From assembly GCF_013106755.1 (NCBI RefSeq), contig NZ_WHPF01000012.1, positions 116,707 through 180,706 of the forward strand: a stretch of 64,000 bases of DNA, written 5' to 3'. Origin of the DNA: Limnovirga soli (GTDB lineage: Bacteria > Bacteroidota > Bacteroidia > Chitinophagales > Chitinophagaceae). Made by a program: the position numbers and the translations under genes. A model generated the notes under the pieces. It saw only the letters and a list, made by a program, of their open reading frames with translations, ran no database searches and was not told where the DNA came from. How positions within the stretch are numbered: position 1 is the stretch's first letter; every line of letters starts with the position of its first letter. Below are positions 26,691 to 35,748 of the stretch, one piece after another.

Positions 26691-26714
26691 GAACCCTGAA
26701 CCGAGCGTGGCAAG
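26691..26714 (-). repeat. Variant-core dispersed repeat (reverse)
   Basis: Minus-strand reading CTTGCCACGCTCGGTTCA then GGGTTC. The right flank GGCGATGCC is the complement of the GGCATCGCC box seen beside the copies at 1038 and 37720, linking the variant to the main family. It lies between convergent genes. Confidence 0.85.
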
Positions 26715-26772
26715 AGGCGATGCCCTGCAATAATACTGCCGGTTACAAAATAATAACAAAAAATGGCCCGTT

Positions 26773-28422
26773 TTATACCTGAAATACACCCGTTTTAAAA
26801 GTCTCAAAATGTGGATTATGATTGGCCGCTGCAATGCCCTCGCTTATAAGCATACGGGTGTGAAGCGGATCTATAATATTATCTACCCATAAACGTGCAG
26901 CTGCATAATAAGGCGTGGTTTGTTTTTCGTAACTGTCTTTTATTTTATTTAACAACAGATTTTCTTCTTCTATACTAACTTCTTTACCTTTTGCTTTCAT
27001 GGATGCTACCTGAATTTGCAATAGGGTTTTGGCTGCCTGCTCGCCCCCCATTACTGCAATTTTAGCGCTGGGCCAGGCGTAAATAAAACGGGGGTCGTAG
27101 GCCTTACCACACATAGCGTAATTACCTGCACCATAACTATTGCCAGTGATGATAGTAAATTTTGGTACAATGCTGTTGGCTACAGCATTTACCAGTTTGG
27201 CGCCGTCTTTTATTATACCACTGTGCTCGCTACGGCTGCCTACCATAAAGCCGGTAACATCCTGCAAAAATACAAGTGGTATTTTTTTCTGGTTGCAGTT
27301 AAGAATAAAGCGGGCTGCTTTATCTGCACTATCGTTATAAATAACACCACCTAATTGCATTTCACCTTTTTTGTTTTTTACAATAAGGCGTTGATTGGCT
27401 ACAATGCCTACTGCCCAGCCATCAATGCGGGCATAACCGCATACAATTGTTTTGCCATAATCTTTTTTAAACTGGTCAAACGATGATAGGGTAGGGTTGG
27501 TTTCATCCCTGTCTACAATGCGGTCAATTATTTCCAGTACATCATAGGGTTTGCTGTTTTGCTGGTGCATTATGCCATACAATTCATTGGCGTCTTTGGC
27601 TGATGGAAATGATGTAATTCGGTTAAATCCGGCATCGGGCTGCCTGTTTAGCTTGCCAACTATTTTTTTTATTTGGGTAAGGCATTCCTCCTCGGTTTTA
27701 AACTTATAATCGGCAATGCCACTTATTTCGGTGTGCGTAACGGCGCCACCCAATGTTTCATTATCTATCTCTTCTCCAATAGCCGCTTTTACTAAATATG
27801 CGCCGGCCAGGAAAATGCTGCCATTGCCTTCTACCATCAGGGTTTCGTCGCTCATTATGGGCAGGTAAGCGCCGCCTGCTACACAGGCGCCCATTACTGC
27901 AGCAATTTGGGTAATGCCCATAGCGCTCATGCGAGCATTGTTGCGGAAAATGCGTCCGAAATGTTCTTTATCGGGAAATATTTCATCTTGTAAAGGCAAG
28001 AATACACCGGCACTATCCACCAGATAAATGATGGGCAGATTGTTTTCCATAGCAATCTCCTGCATCCGTAAGTTTTTCTTACAGGCAATGGGAAACCATG
28101 CCCCGGCTTTTACAGTTTGATCGTTTGCTACCACCACACATTGCCTGCCACTAATATAGCCAATGCCGCTAACGGTGCCTGCAGCGGCACAGCCGCCTTG
28201 TTCTGCATACATTTCATAACCTGCAAATGCACCAATTTCTACAAATGGTTTGTTGGCGTCCAATAAAAATTGTAGCCTTTGACGTGCCGTAAGTTTATTG
28301 CGTTCTTTTTGTTTTTCTATGGCTTTTTTGCCGCCACCCTGTTCAATAACAGAAAGGCGTTGTTGTACATCGCTGCACAGCATTTTCATCCAGTCTTCAT
28401 TTTTATTAAATGCCAGGTTCAT
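26773..28422 (-). CDS. Acyl-CoA carboxylase carboxyltransferase (beta) subunit, methylcrotonyl-CoA type
   Basis: This 549-residue carboxyltransferase moves CO2 from carboxybiotin to an acyl-CoA. The N-terminal crotonase-like half includes NKLTARQRLQFLLD, YEMYAEQGGCAAAGTVSGIGYISGRQCVVVANDQTVKAGAWFP and the oxyanion segment ACVAGGAYLPIMSDE. The C-terminal half carries VGSRSEHSGIIKDGAKLVNAVANSIVPKFTIITGNSYGAGNYAMCG and SAKIAVMGGEQAAKTLL, which fit methylcrotonyl-CoA carboxylase beta better than propionyl-CoA carboxylase. The biotin-carrying alpha subunit is not nearby, so the substrate remains inferred. If right, it acts in leucine breakdown. Confidence 0.9.
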   Translation of the reverse strand: MNLAFNKNEDWMKMLCSDVQQRLSVIEQGGGKKAIEKQKERNKLTARQRLQFLLDANKPFVEIGAFAGYEMYAEQGGCAAAGTVSGIGYISGRQCVVVANDQTVKAGAWFPIACKKNLRMQEIAMENNLPIIYLVDSAGVFLPLQDEIFPDKEHFGRIFRNNARMSAMGITQIAAVMGACVAGGAYLPIMSDETLMVEGNGSIFLAGAYLVKAAIGEEIDNETLGGAVTHTEISGIADYKFKTEEECLTQIKKIVGKLNRQPDAGFNRITSFPSAKDANELYGIMHQQNSKPYDVLEIIDRIVDRDETNPTLSSFDQFKKDYGKTIVCGYARIDGWAVGIVANQRLIVKNKKGEMQLGGVIYNDSADKAARFILNCNQKKIPLVFLQDVTGFMVGSRSEHSGIIKDGAKLVNAVANSIVPKFTIITGNSYGAGNYAMCGKAYDPRFIYAWPSAKIAVMGGEQAAKTLLQIQVASMKAKGKEVSIEEENLLLNKIKDSYEKQTTPYYAAARLWVDNIIDPLHTRMLISEGIAAANHNPHFETFKTGVFQV

Positions 28423-28767
28423 GCTTACAATTGTTAGGTAAACAAAGATAGGGCTATGTAGTGCTTTTAGAATTTTTTACTAGGGAATTAAATATCCGTT
28501 TTAATTTTTGCAAATAATTAAACTTGCTGCACTTGAGGCTGGATTAACTGGTTTTTCATTGTTTTAGAAAGTACCTAAATATTATTTACCGGCAACTAGG
28601 ATAAGGTAGGATATTGTGGCTGTTGTTTGCCCAATAGCAATACCAGCGCACAAGTGTGCGACGCAAGTAAGGATGCACAGGAATTCTTATGCCTGGTTAA
28701 TAAATTTATTACTGGCAGTTTAATATAAATAATCCCGGTACAACCTGTTTAATGGTAAGCTGGTTGT
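28423..28767. other. Intergenic region of 345 bases between two leftward genes
   Basis: This holds one reverse copy of the dispersed repeat at 28648 and otherwise AT-rich sequence. It must carry the promoter of the carboxylase gene. No terminator or RNA gene was recognised. Confidence 0.55.
28648..28667 (-). repeat. Dispersed 20-base repeat core, ACAC variant (reverse)
   Basis: Minus-strand reading CTTGCGTCGCACACTTGTGC, downstream of the M28 peptidase gene and in the same sense as that gene. Confidence 0.9.
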
Positions 28768-30987
28768 TTATCGTATGCCATTTAAATAAGCACTAAGCTG
28801 GTTGATAGCGGCGGCGGCAGCGGCTATTTGGTCTTTGGCTTCCTTCCAGTTGCGCTGCTCTATGGCTTCTCTTATTCCGGGTAATGTTTTTACGCCATAA
28901 CCGGTATAATAGCCGGGCGCATAAATAGCATGTTTATACCATGACCTGCGTGGCAGGCCTTTTGGCAAAAGCAACTGTTGTTCAGCTTTAAATATTCCGG
29001 TATTAAAACTGTTTAAATTACTACTGGTAATGGTTTCGGCACTCCATCGGATAGACAGGCTATCTGTTGAAACCTGTAATGCTGCCAATGCATTTTGAAT
29101 TGGAGAAAAATCAACAAACGGAACTTCTGATTTAGGTTTTGGTGCACTCATATGCAGGGCTGTGTCAGTAGCCAATGCATATTTATTGCTTTTAATAATT
29201 TCGTTATCTGTTTTGGTTTCGTCACGCATATTATCGGTGATCAGCATCAATTCTTTCACATAGCCTTGTATGGTAATAGTAAGGTTTCTAAAATCGAAGG
29301 GCAATACTTCTGCTTCGGCCATACGTAAGGCTGCGTGGCCTGCCGTTTTAGAAAGAGCTACCCCATATGCAAAACTGGGATCTTTAAAGCGGCGGTAATT
29401 ATCATATGAATCGTAAATGGAATGGTATTCGCCACCACCACCCTCACCCCCAAAGCCAAGGTTTAGAGCAGGTATGCCAAGGTGTTGTAAAAAGGAGGAA
29501 AAATCTGATCCTGAACCCAATGCTTCCAGGTCTAAAGTGGTTTTAGCCATGGCATCTTTTTTGGCTTTTACTGAGCCGGCATTTATAATTGCCTGAGCTT
29601 TGGCCCTTTCAAGTAAACTTATATTGGTTTGAGGGTCTGTTATAGAAGCGGCAATTTCTGTCATAAAAGGTTCCAGCGCATGGGAGCCGCCAGCATCCAA
29701 AAAGCCTCGTTCATTTCCATCGCTATTGATATATACCACCGCTTTTTGCTGTAATTCTTTGGCATTGTCTTCGACCCATTCTGTTGAACCTATTAATCCG
29801 GGTTCTTCACCATCCCAGGCGCAATACACCAAACTGCGTTTTGGTTTCCAGCCGGTTTTTAATAAAGCACCAATGGCTTTGGCTTCTTCCAATAAAGCGG
29901 CCTGACCGCTAATAGGGTCATCAGCGCCATTTACCCAGGCATCGTGGTGGTTGCCTCTTATTACCCATTCATCCGGGAACTGTGTTCCTTTTATGGTGGC
30001 AATAACATCTGTGCAGGTAACCATATTCCATTCAAACGCTAATTTTAAATGTACCGTTGATTTTCCCGGCCCAATATGGTAAGTAAAAGGCAGTGCACCT
30101 CTCCAACCATCTGGTGCAACCGGGCCTTCCAACGCTTGTAACAATGGTATGGCATCATGATAACTTATGGGGAGTACGGGTATTTTTAGCAGATTGGGCG
30201 CATTGTTATGGCTGCTGATGCGTTCTGCATTTTCTGTTGCGCCAATATTGGGTGTAAGCGGATCGCCGGGATAAATGACCATATCCATAATAGAACCCCT
30301 TTGTACACCAAACTCATTTTTAAAAGGACCTTTTGGGTACACATCGCCCTGGTAATAACCATCATCCCGGGGGTCTGAGTAAATAATACATCCAATTGCC
30401 CCGTGTTCCTGGGCTACTTTTGGCTTAATACCCCTCCATGAACGGCCATATTTGGCAATTACAATTTTACCTTTTACATCAATACCTAATCTTTCCAGTG
30501 TTTCATAGTCAGCTGGTAAGCCATAATTTACAAATACAAGTTGGGCAGTAACATCACCATCGGCACTCCATGCATTGTAGCTGGGAAGTTGGTCTGTTTG
30601 GCCAGAGGTAAGATCTTCTTTTAGCGCTGGTTCTTTTAATAAAGCTTTAAATACTGTAGGGGATGTCATTTCCAAAACCCGGGTTTTAGGGGTGGGGAAA
30701 AGCACTTTATAGTCCACTTTTTTTGCCTCAAAGCCATAGGAAACCAACTTGTTGTAAATATTATCAATCACTTCTTTGCCACCCTGCGAACCCAAATGGT
30801 GTGGTTTTACCGATAATTCTTTTATGGTATTACCAATATTGGCAGCACTTAGGTTAGCATCAAATTGGGTTTCAAGTGCCAGTTGTTTGGCTGCAGCCTC
30901 CTTACTAAAACCTTTTATGGTATTGGTTTGTGCTAGAACAGATGCACCCAGCAGCAGGGCAAAAAAACTGGTATATAGATTTTTCAT
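28768..30987 (-). CDS. Secreted M28 zinc peptidase of the glutamate carboxypeptidase II type
   Basis: The product has 739 residues from the ATG at 30987; the frame extends 12 residues further but the signal peptide starts here (MKNLYTSFFALLLGASVLAQ). It contains a protease-associated domain (AQLVFVNYGLPADYETLERLGIDVKGKIVIAKYG) inserted before the M28 core. Metal ligands and catalytic residues are visible: His-Asp in GNHHDAWVNGADDPISG, Glu-Glu in WDGEEPGLIGSTEW, Asp in VYINSDGNERG and His in GGGGEYHSIYDSYD. A transferrin-receptor-like dimerisation domain ends the chain (FSPIQNALAALQVS to the helical tail). It trims glutamate-type or other C-terminal residues from peptides in the periplasm. Confidence 0.93.
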   Translation of the reverse strand: MKNLYTSFFALLLGASVLAQTNTIKGFSKEAAAKQLALETQFDANLSAANIGNTIKELSVKPHHLGSQGGKEVIDNIYNKLVSYGFEAKKVDYKVLFPTPKTRVLEMTSPTVFKALLKEPALKEDLTSGQTDQLPSYNAWSADGDVTAQLVFVNYGLPADYETLERLGIDVKGKIVIAKYGRSWRGIKPKVAQEHGAIGCIIYSDPRDDGYYQGDVYPKGPFKNEFGVQRGSIMDMVIYPGDPLTPNIGATENAERISSHNNAPNLLKIPVLPISYHDAIPLLQALEGPVAPDGWRGALPFTYHIGPGKSTVHLKLAFEWNMVTCTDVIATIKGTQFPDEWVIRGNHHDAWVNGADDPISGQAALLEEAKAIGALLKTGWKPKRSLVYCAWDGEEPGLIGSTEWVEDNAKELQQKAVVYINSDGNERGFLDAGGSHALEPFMTEIAASITDPQTNISLLERAKAQAIINAGSVKAKKDAMAKTTLDLEALGSGSDFSSFLQHLGIPALNLGFGGEGGGGEYHSIYDSYDNYRRFKDPSFAYGVALSKTAGHAALRMAEAEVLPFDFRNLTITIQGYVKELMLITDNMRDETKTDNEIIKSNKYALATDTALHMSAPKPKSEVPFVDFSPIQNALAALQVSTDSLSIRWSAETITSSNLNSFNTGIFKAEQQLLLPKGLPRRSWYKHAIYAPGYYTGYGVKTLPGIREAIEQRNWKEAKDQIAAAAAAINQLSAYLNGIR

Positions 30988-31141
30988 ACAATATTTTTTG
31001 TGTTGATGAAGATATTGAAACAAGCCAAGAAATTACTATTTACCATGTAAAGTGCCCTTTTTTGCTAACCTAATGTGTATTTAGCCATTTTTTGTGTCAT
31101 TATTTTGTTGGGCCCGGCCAAAGAACAGCGTTGGAACTATA

Positions 31142-31161
31142 CTTGCGTCGCACACTTGTGC
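31142..31161 (+). repeat. Dispersed 20-base repeat core, ACAC variant (forward)
   Basis: CTTGCGTCGCACACTTGTGC, preceded by GGCCCGGC about 30 bases upstream and followed by GGATAACTATATGCAGCA, a nearly complete element. Confidence 0.9.
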
Positions 31162-31256
31162 AAGGATAACTATATGCAGCAAAACAGCCCATTTTTGGAG
31201 GAAACTGCTTAAGTATAGGAATTTTTTGTATTGTATTTGCTGCAAGTTTTGTTACA

Positions 31257-31276
31257 GTACAAGAGTGCGACGCAAA
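31257..31276 (-). repeat. Dispersed 20-base repeat core (reverse)
   Basis: GTACAAGAGTGCGACGCAAA, one base from the exact reverse core. It faces the copy at 31142 across 95 bases, upstream of rpsA. Confidence 0.88.
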
Positions 31277-31347
31277 TGGGCTTAATAAATGTTCTGTAGC
31301 TGGGCTAATTATTGGGCTTGAAAATGCATATGTAAGCAATAAAACCT

Positions 31348-31355
31348 TACTTTTG
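31348..31355 (+). promoter_or_regulatory. Bacteroidota -7 promoter box of rpsA
   Basis: TACTTTTG is an exact TAnnTTTG match inside TTACTTTTGC, the usual strong form in this phylum, 40 bases before the rpsA ATG. The implied start site is near 31362. Confidence 0.7.
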
Positions 31356-31387
31356 CAGCCCCGAAATAAAACCATCGGGATCTATTT

Positions 31388-33325
31388 ATGTCAGAAAACA
31401 ATATTGTTAATCCAAACGCTGATGCACAGGAGACTGCTCCGGTGGCTGAAAATACAGCCGCAGAAGTATCTACAGCGATAACAAATGAACCTGCTGTTGC
31501 TGAAGTTGCACCTGTTGTAGCTGAAGTAGTTGCTGTTGTTACAGCACATGATGATTTTGACTGGAGCATTGACAAACGTAATGTTTCTCATTATGCACCG
31601 GAAGAAAAAGCAAAGTACGATAAAGTGTATGATGACACTTTTGTACAGATTGAAGACAATGAAATTGTAAATGGTTTAGTGGTAGCACTTACCAAAACTG
31701 ATGCGGTAATAAACATTGGTTTTAAGAGTGATGGTTTAATTTCTTTGAACGAATTCCGCGATTTACCTAATATTAAAATTGGTGATGCGGTTGAAGTAAT
31801 GGTGGTAGAAAAAGAAGACCGTCAGGGTCACTTACACCTTAGCCGCAAATCTGCCCGCATTTTCCGTGCATGGCAGCGTATTATGGAAGTACACAAAACC
31901 GGCGAAGTGGTTACCGGTGTGGTTACCAGCAAAACAAAAGGTGGCTTGATTGTAGATGTATTTGGTATGGAAACATTCTTACCAGGTTCTCAGATCGATG
32001 TTAAACCGGTTACTGATTACGATCAGTTTGTGGGTAAAACAATGGAATTTAAAGTGGTTAAGATTAACGAGACCATTAAAAATGCAGTTGTTTCTCATAA
32101 AGCACTTATTGAAAGTGATATTGAAGCACAACGTGCAGAAATTATGAGTAAGCTTGAAAAAGGACAGGTACTGGAAGGAACTGTAAAGAATATCACCGAT
32201 TTTGGTGCCTTTATGGATCTTGGTGGCTTAGACGGTTTACTATACATCACCGATATTTCATGGGGCCGTATTTCTCACCCTGCAGAGGTGTTGAAAATGG
32301 ATCAGAAATTACAAGTGGTGGTACTGGATTTCGACGACGACAAAAAACGTATCAGCCTTGGTTTAAAACAATTAACCCCACACCCTTGGGATGTGTTGCC
32401 TGAGTGGATTATTGAAGGCGCTACCGTAAAAGGTAAAGTGGTTAATATTGAAGACTATGGTGCATTCTTAGAAATTCAGCCTGGTGTTGAAGGTTTGGTA
32501 CACGTAAGTGAAATTACCTGGGCTAACACACCAATTAATGCTAAAGAATACTTTAAGTTAAATGATGAGCATGAGGCTAAAGTGGTAACACTGGATAAAG
32601 ATTCACGCAAAATGAGTCTTTCTATCAAACAGCTTACTCAAGACCCATGGAATACCATTGAAACCAAATACCCAGAAGCCAGCAAACATGCCGGTTTGGT
32701 AAAAAATATTACCAACTATGGTGTATTTGTTGAACTGGAACCAGGTATTGGTGGTATGATTCACATTAGCGACCTAAGCTGGTTAAAACGCTTTAACCAC
32801 CCATCTGAGTACACTAAAGTGGGCGAACATATCGATATCATCATCTTAGGTGTTGATAAAGAAAACAGAAAACTGCAGTTAGGCCACAAACAACTGGAAG
32901 AAGATCCTTGGAATTCTTTACAGGAAACATTTGCAGTAGGTTCTGTTCACGAAGGTACTGTTACCCGTAAAGACGATAAAGGTGCTATTGTTCAATTACC
33001 TTATGGTTTAGAAGGTTTTGCTCCTAGCCGTCATTTAGGTAAAGAAGATGGTAAAACTGTTGTAGCTGATGAAACCGCAGAATTTGTTGTAATTGAGTTT
33101 GACCGCAATGAAAAACGCATTGTGTTAAGCCACAGCAGAATTTGGGAACAAGCTAAAATAGAAGAAAAAGAAGCCGCTAAAAAAGAAGCTACTGCCGAAG
33201 CAGTAAAAACTCAAAAAGCGGTTAAAGCTGTTCAAAGCAAAGTAGAAAAAGCTACTCTTGGAGATTTAGGTGCTTTAGCTGAAATCAAAGAAAAATTACA
33301 GCAGGAAGAAGATAACAAGAAATAG
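31388..33325 (+). CDS. rpsA: 30S ribosomal protein S1
   Basis: This 645-residue S1 protein has six consecutive S1 (OB-fold) RNA-binding domains from about residue 85 onward. They are marked by repeats such as VNGLVVALTKTDAVINIGFKSDGLI, LEGTVKNITDFGAFMDLGGLDGLLYITDIS, VKGKVVNIEDYGAFLEIQPGVEGLVHVSEI and HAGLVKNITNYGVFVELEPGIGGMIHISDLS. It recruits and unfolds mRNA on the 30S subunit, important in a phylum that makes little use of Shine-Dalgarno pairing. The N terminus is Ala/Val/Glu-rich and low-complexity, and the C terminus is Lys/Glu/Ala-rich; both are common in Bacteroidota S1. It has its own promoter and terminator. Confidence 0.97.
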   Translation: MSENNIVNPNADAQETAPVAENTAAEVSTAITNEPAVAEVAPVVAEVVAVVTAHDDFDWSIDKRNVSHYAPEEKAKYDKVYDDTFVQIEDNEIVNGLVVALTKTDAVINIGFKSDGLISLNEFRDLPNIKIGDAVEVMVVEKEDRQGHLHLSRKSARIFRAWQRIMEVHKTGEVVTGVVTSKTKGGLIVDVFGMETFLPGSQIDVKPVTDYDQFVGKTMEFKVVKINETIKNAVVSHKALIESDIEAQRAEIMSKLEKGQVLEGTVKNITDFGAFMDLGGLDGLLYITDISWGRISHPAEVLKMDQKLQVVVLDFDDDKKRISLGLKQLTPHPWDVLPEWIIEGATVKGKVVNIEDYGAFLEIQPGVEGLVHVSEITWANTPINAKEYFKLNDEHEAKVVTLDKDSRKMSLSIKQLTQDPWNTIETKYPEASKHAGLVKNITNYGVFVELEPGIGGMIHISDLSWLKRFNHPSEYTKVGEHIDIIILGVDKENRKLQLGHKQLEEDPWNSLQETFAVGSVHEGTVTRKDDKGAIVQLPYGLEGFAPSRHLGKEDGKTVVADETAEFVVIEFDRNEKRIVLSHSRIWEQAKIEEKEAAKKEATAEAVKTQKAVKAVQSKVEKATLGDLGALAEIKEKLQQEEDNKK

Positions 33326-33343
33326 TTTACTGCTAATTTCATA

Positions 33344-33375
33344 AAAAATGCTCCGTTACAAGCGGGGCATTTTTG
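33344..33375 (+). terminator. Intrinsic terminator of rpsA
   Basis: AAAAATGCTCCG pairs with CGGGGCATTTTT (one G-T pair) and runs into a T tract, 18 bases after the rpsA stop. Confidence 0.85.
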
Positions 33376-33436
33376 TTTTATGGCAATCATAAATGTATCC
33401 TTTTGGGGCCTGGCTGCAGCTGGTGAAGCAGCTTTA

Positions 33437-33456
33437 CTTGCGTCGCACACTTGTAC
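33437..33456 (+). repeat. Dispersed 20-base repeat core, ACAC variant (forward)
   Basis: CTTGCGTCGCACACTTGTAC preceded by GCTTTA. It lies between the rpsA terminator and the convergent ubiX gene. Confidence 0.9.
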
Positions 33457-33513
33457 TGCATCAACTTGGTGCGGCAAGCAGTAATTAATAAAAATCTGAA
33501 AAATTGGGGCAGC

Positions 33514-34080
33514 TTATTCCGCATTACCCCAACGAAAAGTATTGATGTCCAAACCAGCCAAATCAAGCACCCGGTCTACCACCGTCATGGCAACTGCTTC
33601 TATGGTGGTTGGTTTATTATAAAAAGAAGGCGTTGCCGGGCAAATAATAGCCCCGGCCAGGGTTAGGGCTTCCATATTTTTAATATGAATAAGGTTATAA
33701 GGGGTATCCCGTACCATTAAAATAAGTTTTCTTCTTTCTTTCAACACTACATCTGCTGCACGGGTAACCAAATCGTCGCTAATGCCTCCGGCAATGCGGC
33801 CCAAGGTGCCCATACTGCAAGGCGCCACAATCATAGTATTGTACCGGGCCGAGCCAGATGCAAAGGGGGCAGAAAAATCGTATTTATCAAAGAAGCGTAC
33901 CGGATATTTGGTATAATCTGTATTGCCCAGTTCCGTTTGCCAAATGTCTTTGGCATTTTTACTCATTACCACACTTAGCTCCTGCCATTGGTGCTGCAGG
34001 GTGAGTAGTTTTTCAATAAGTAGCTGCGCATAAATAGCACCGCTGGCTCCGGTTATGGCTACTACAATTTTGTTGTTCAT
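33514..34080 (-). CDS. ubiX: UbiX-family flavin prenyltransferase
   Basis: This 188-residue enzyme joins dimethylallyl phosphate to reduced FMN to make prenylated FMN for UbiD-type decarboxylases. It starts KIVVAITGASGAIYAQLLIEKL with the flavin-binding GASG loop. It continues with APCSMGTLGRIAGGISDDLVTRAADVVLKERRKLILMVRDTPYNLIHIKNM, which holds the conserved Ser, Arg and Glu of the active site. The length is normal. No ubiD gene is visible in the window. It is divergent from rsgA with about 213 bases between, containing one dispersed repeat. Confidence 0.94.
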   Translation of the reverse strand: MNNKIVVAITGASGAIYAQLLIEKLLTLQHQWQELSVVMSKNAKDIWQTELGNTDYTKYPVRFFDKYDFSAPFASGSARYNTMIVAPCSMGTLGRIAGGISDDLVTRAADVVLKERRKLILMVRDTPYNLIHIKNMEALTLAGAIICPATPSFYNKPTTIEAVAMTVVDRVLDLAGLDINTFRWGNAE

Positions 34081-34178
34081 TACCTTATTTTATGTATAAA
34101 CAAATGTAACATGCAAATGGTTACAATCATTCCTTATTCGTTTTGATGTAATGCCATTTGCTGCATAGTATTGTTGCA

Positions 34179-34198
34179 GTACAAGAGTGCGACGCAAG
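34179..34198 (-). repeat. Dispersed 20-base repeat core (reverse)
   Basis: Exact reverse copy, with TTGCTGCATAGTATTGTTGCA on its left (the dyad side). It lies between divergent ubiX and rsgA. Confidence 0.9.
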
Positions 34199-34293
34199 CG
34201 GTGATTAATAGAAGCTATACAGTTTGGTTAAAGAGTATTTATATAGCATGCATTTGAGGCCTTTACGTAAAAATGCTTAGTATCTTCGTACGG

Positions 34294-35223
34294 ATGAAAG
34301 CAAGAGTGTATAAATCTACCGGCAGTTGGTATTTGGTAAAAACCGAAGAAGGGGTATTTATGCAATGCCGCATAAAAGGTATTTTTAAAATTGATGGAAT
34401 TTCCTCTACAAACCCCATTGCCGTTGGCGATGAGGTTATTGTGGAAATGGAAAATGAGCTGGAACAAACTGGTATGATTGTAGAGATTTGCGACCGCAAA
34501 AATTATATTGCACGTACTACACCGCACCATAATAAACAAAGGCATATTGTGGCATCGAACCTTGACCAGTTGTTGTTGTTTGCCACATTAAAAGAGCCAA
34601 AAACTTCACAAGGATTTATTGACAGATTTTTAATTGCATCGGAAGCCTACCATGTACCTGCGGTAATTGTTTTTAATAAGGCCGACTTGTACCGTAAGAA
34701 GGAAATGCTGCAATATGAGCTGCTAAAAGAAATTTATGAATCGCTGGGGTATCGTATTTTGCTTACCAGCATTGCCAAAAAAGACGGAATTGAAGAATTG
34801 AAAGAGATATTGGCCAATAAAACAACCTTATTGTCGGGCCATAGTGGGGTAGGTAAATCAACTTTTATAAATGCCATTTTTCCAGCACTGGATTTGCGTA
34901 CCCAGGATGTAAGTGGCTGGAGTGGCAAAGGTTTGCATACCACCACATTTGCCGAAATGTTTGATTTACCATTTGGTGGCAGCATTATTGATACGCCTGG
35001 TATCAGGGAATTTGGAATAACCGATATCTCAAAACAGGAATTATCGCATTACTATCCGGAAATGCGGGCTTTACTGCACAATTGCCAGTTTAATAATTGT
35101 ATTCATATAAACGAGCCAGGGTGTGCAGTAAAATACGCGGCAGAACATGGAGAAATATATATGGAGCGCTATGTAAGCTACTATAAGGTATTGGATTCAA
35201 TAGAAAACGCAACAGGATATTAA
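34294..35223 (+). CDS. rsgA: Ribosome small-subunit-dependent GTPase A
   Basis: RsgA is a circularly permuted GTPase that checks late 30S maturation. The 309-residue product starts at the ATG at 34294; the frame is open seven residues further up. An OB domain (about 1-70) precedes the permuted G domain. NKAD (128-131) comes first, then the P-loop GHSGVGKS (182-189) and DTPG (233-236). The C-terminal zinc knuckle has Cys264, Cys269, His271 and Cys277. Its stop codon overlaps the stop of a convergent small gene by three bases. Confidence 0.96.
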   Translation: MKARVYKSTGSWYLVKTEEGVFMQCRIKGIFKIDGISSTNPIAVGDEVIVEMENELEQTGMIVEICDRKNYIARTTPHHNKQRHIVASNLDQLLLFATLKEPKTSQGFIDRFLIASEAYHVPAVIVFNKADLYRKKEMLQYELLKEIYESLGYRILLTSIAKKDGIEELKEILANKTTLLSGHSGVGKSTFINAIFPALDLRTQDVSGWSGKGLHTTTFAEMFDLPFGGSIIDTPGIREFGITDISKQELSHYYPEMRALLHNCQFNNCIHINEPGCAVKYAAEHGEIYMERYVSYYKVLDSIENATGY

Positions 35224-35501
35224 ACCCTTGCTTTTAAAATTAAAGCTACCTTATCGGCTACTTTTGCATCCTTTGTATCAAGCGGTGCCAAAGTAATTCC
35301 ATTATAAATACTGTACTGTAATGTAAGCGCATGGCCACGGTATTTAAAATTCCAGTCAATATTATACACTTCGTCAAGCTTATCTACAAAACGTACTCTT
35401 TTGTTATTGCTTAATGCCTGCGTGTAGGTGTAAAACTGCTGTAATGATGCATTGTCATCAATGATGGTGGTGTAGCTGGTGTTGTACTGATTTAGTGTCA
35501 T
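35220..35501 (-). CDS. Small protein of unknown function
   Basis: This 93-residue frame has an ATG start. It has no recognised domain, signal peptide or membrane segment. The sequence is of mixed alpha/beta type with NNKRVRFVDKLDEVYNIDWNFKYRGHALTLQYSIYNGITLAPL in the middle, and its composition is that of a normal protein. It is therefore probably real. It overlaps the end of rsgA by four bases, stop against stop. There are no further neighbours in its orientation for 250 bases. Confidence 0.6.
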   Translation of the reverse strand: MTLNQYNTSYTTIIDDNASLQQFYTYTQALSNNKRVRFVDKLDEVYNIDWNFKYRGHALTLQYSIYNGITLAPLDTKDAKVADKVALILKARV

Positions 35502-35651
35502 AGGTTCCCCTTTTTAAATATAACGTAATTAATATAAAAATGTTTTGTTGGTAAATTCCAGTCAGGCTTTGTCGTTAGAAAGTATCTAAGGGTAAACAAA
35601 AAAAGAACAAGAATTTTATATATAGTTACGCAAATACCGTGCTAAAAAGGG

Positions 35652-35723
35652 AGGATAATTCCCGGAAATATGTCATAAAAAAGTAAAAAGCAGTTAGTTT
35701 GGCGGCGGCCCGGAAATTATCCT
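35652..35723. repeat. Imperfect inverted repeat
   Basis: AGGATAATTCCCGG (35652-35665) and CCCGGAAATTATCCT (35709-35723) are nearly complementary across 43 bases in the gap between two leftward genes. It may be a transcript-end structure. Confidence 0.4.
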
Positions 35724-35748
35724 ATGTTTTATAAGACAATACCATTTT

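Larger units (their letters stand above)
30988..31387. other. Divergent intergenic region of 400 bases upstream of rpsA
   Basis: This contains two dispersed-repeat copies in opposite orientations (31142 forward, 31257 reverse) and the rpsA promoter box at 31348. It lies between the divergent M28 peptidase and rpsA genes. Short leftover ORFs here are translations of the repeats. Confidence 0.7.

Noticed and set aside
31100..31591. Leftward ORFs of 66-96 residues opposite the start of rpsA
   Set aside because: They are low-complexity antisense shadows of the Ala/Val/Glu-rich S1 N terminus and of the repeats.
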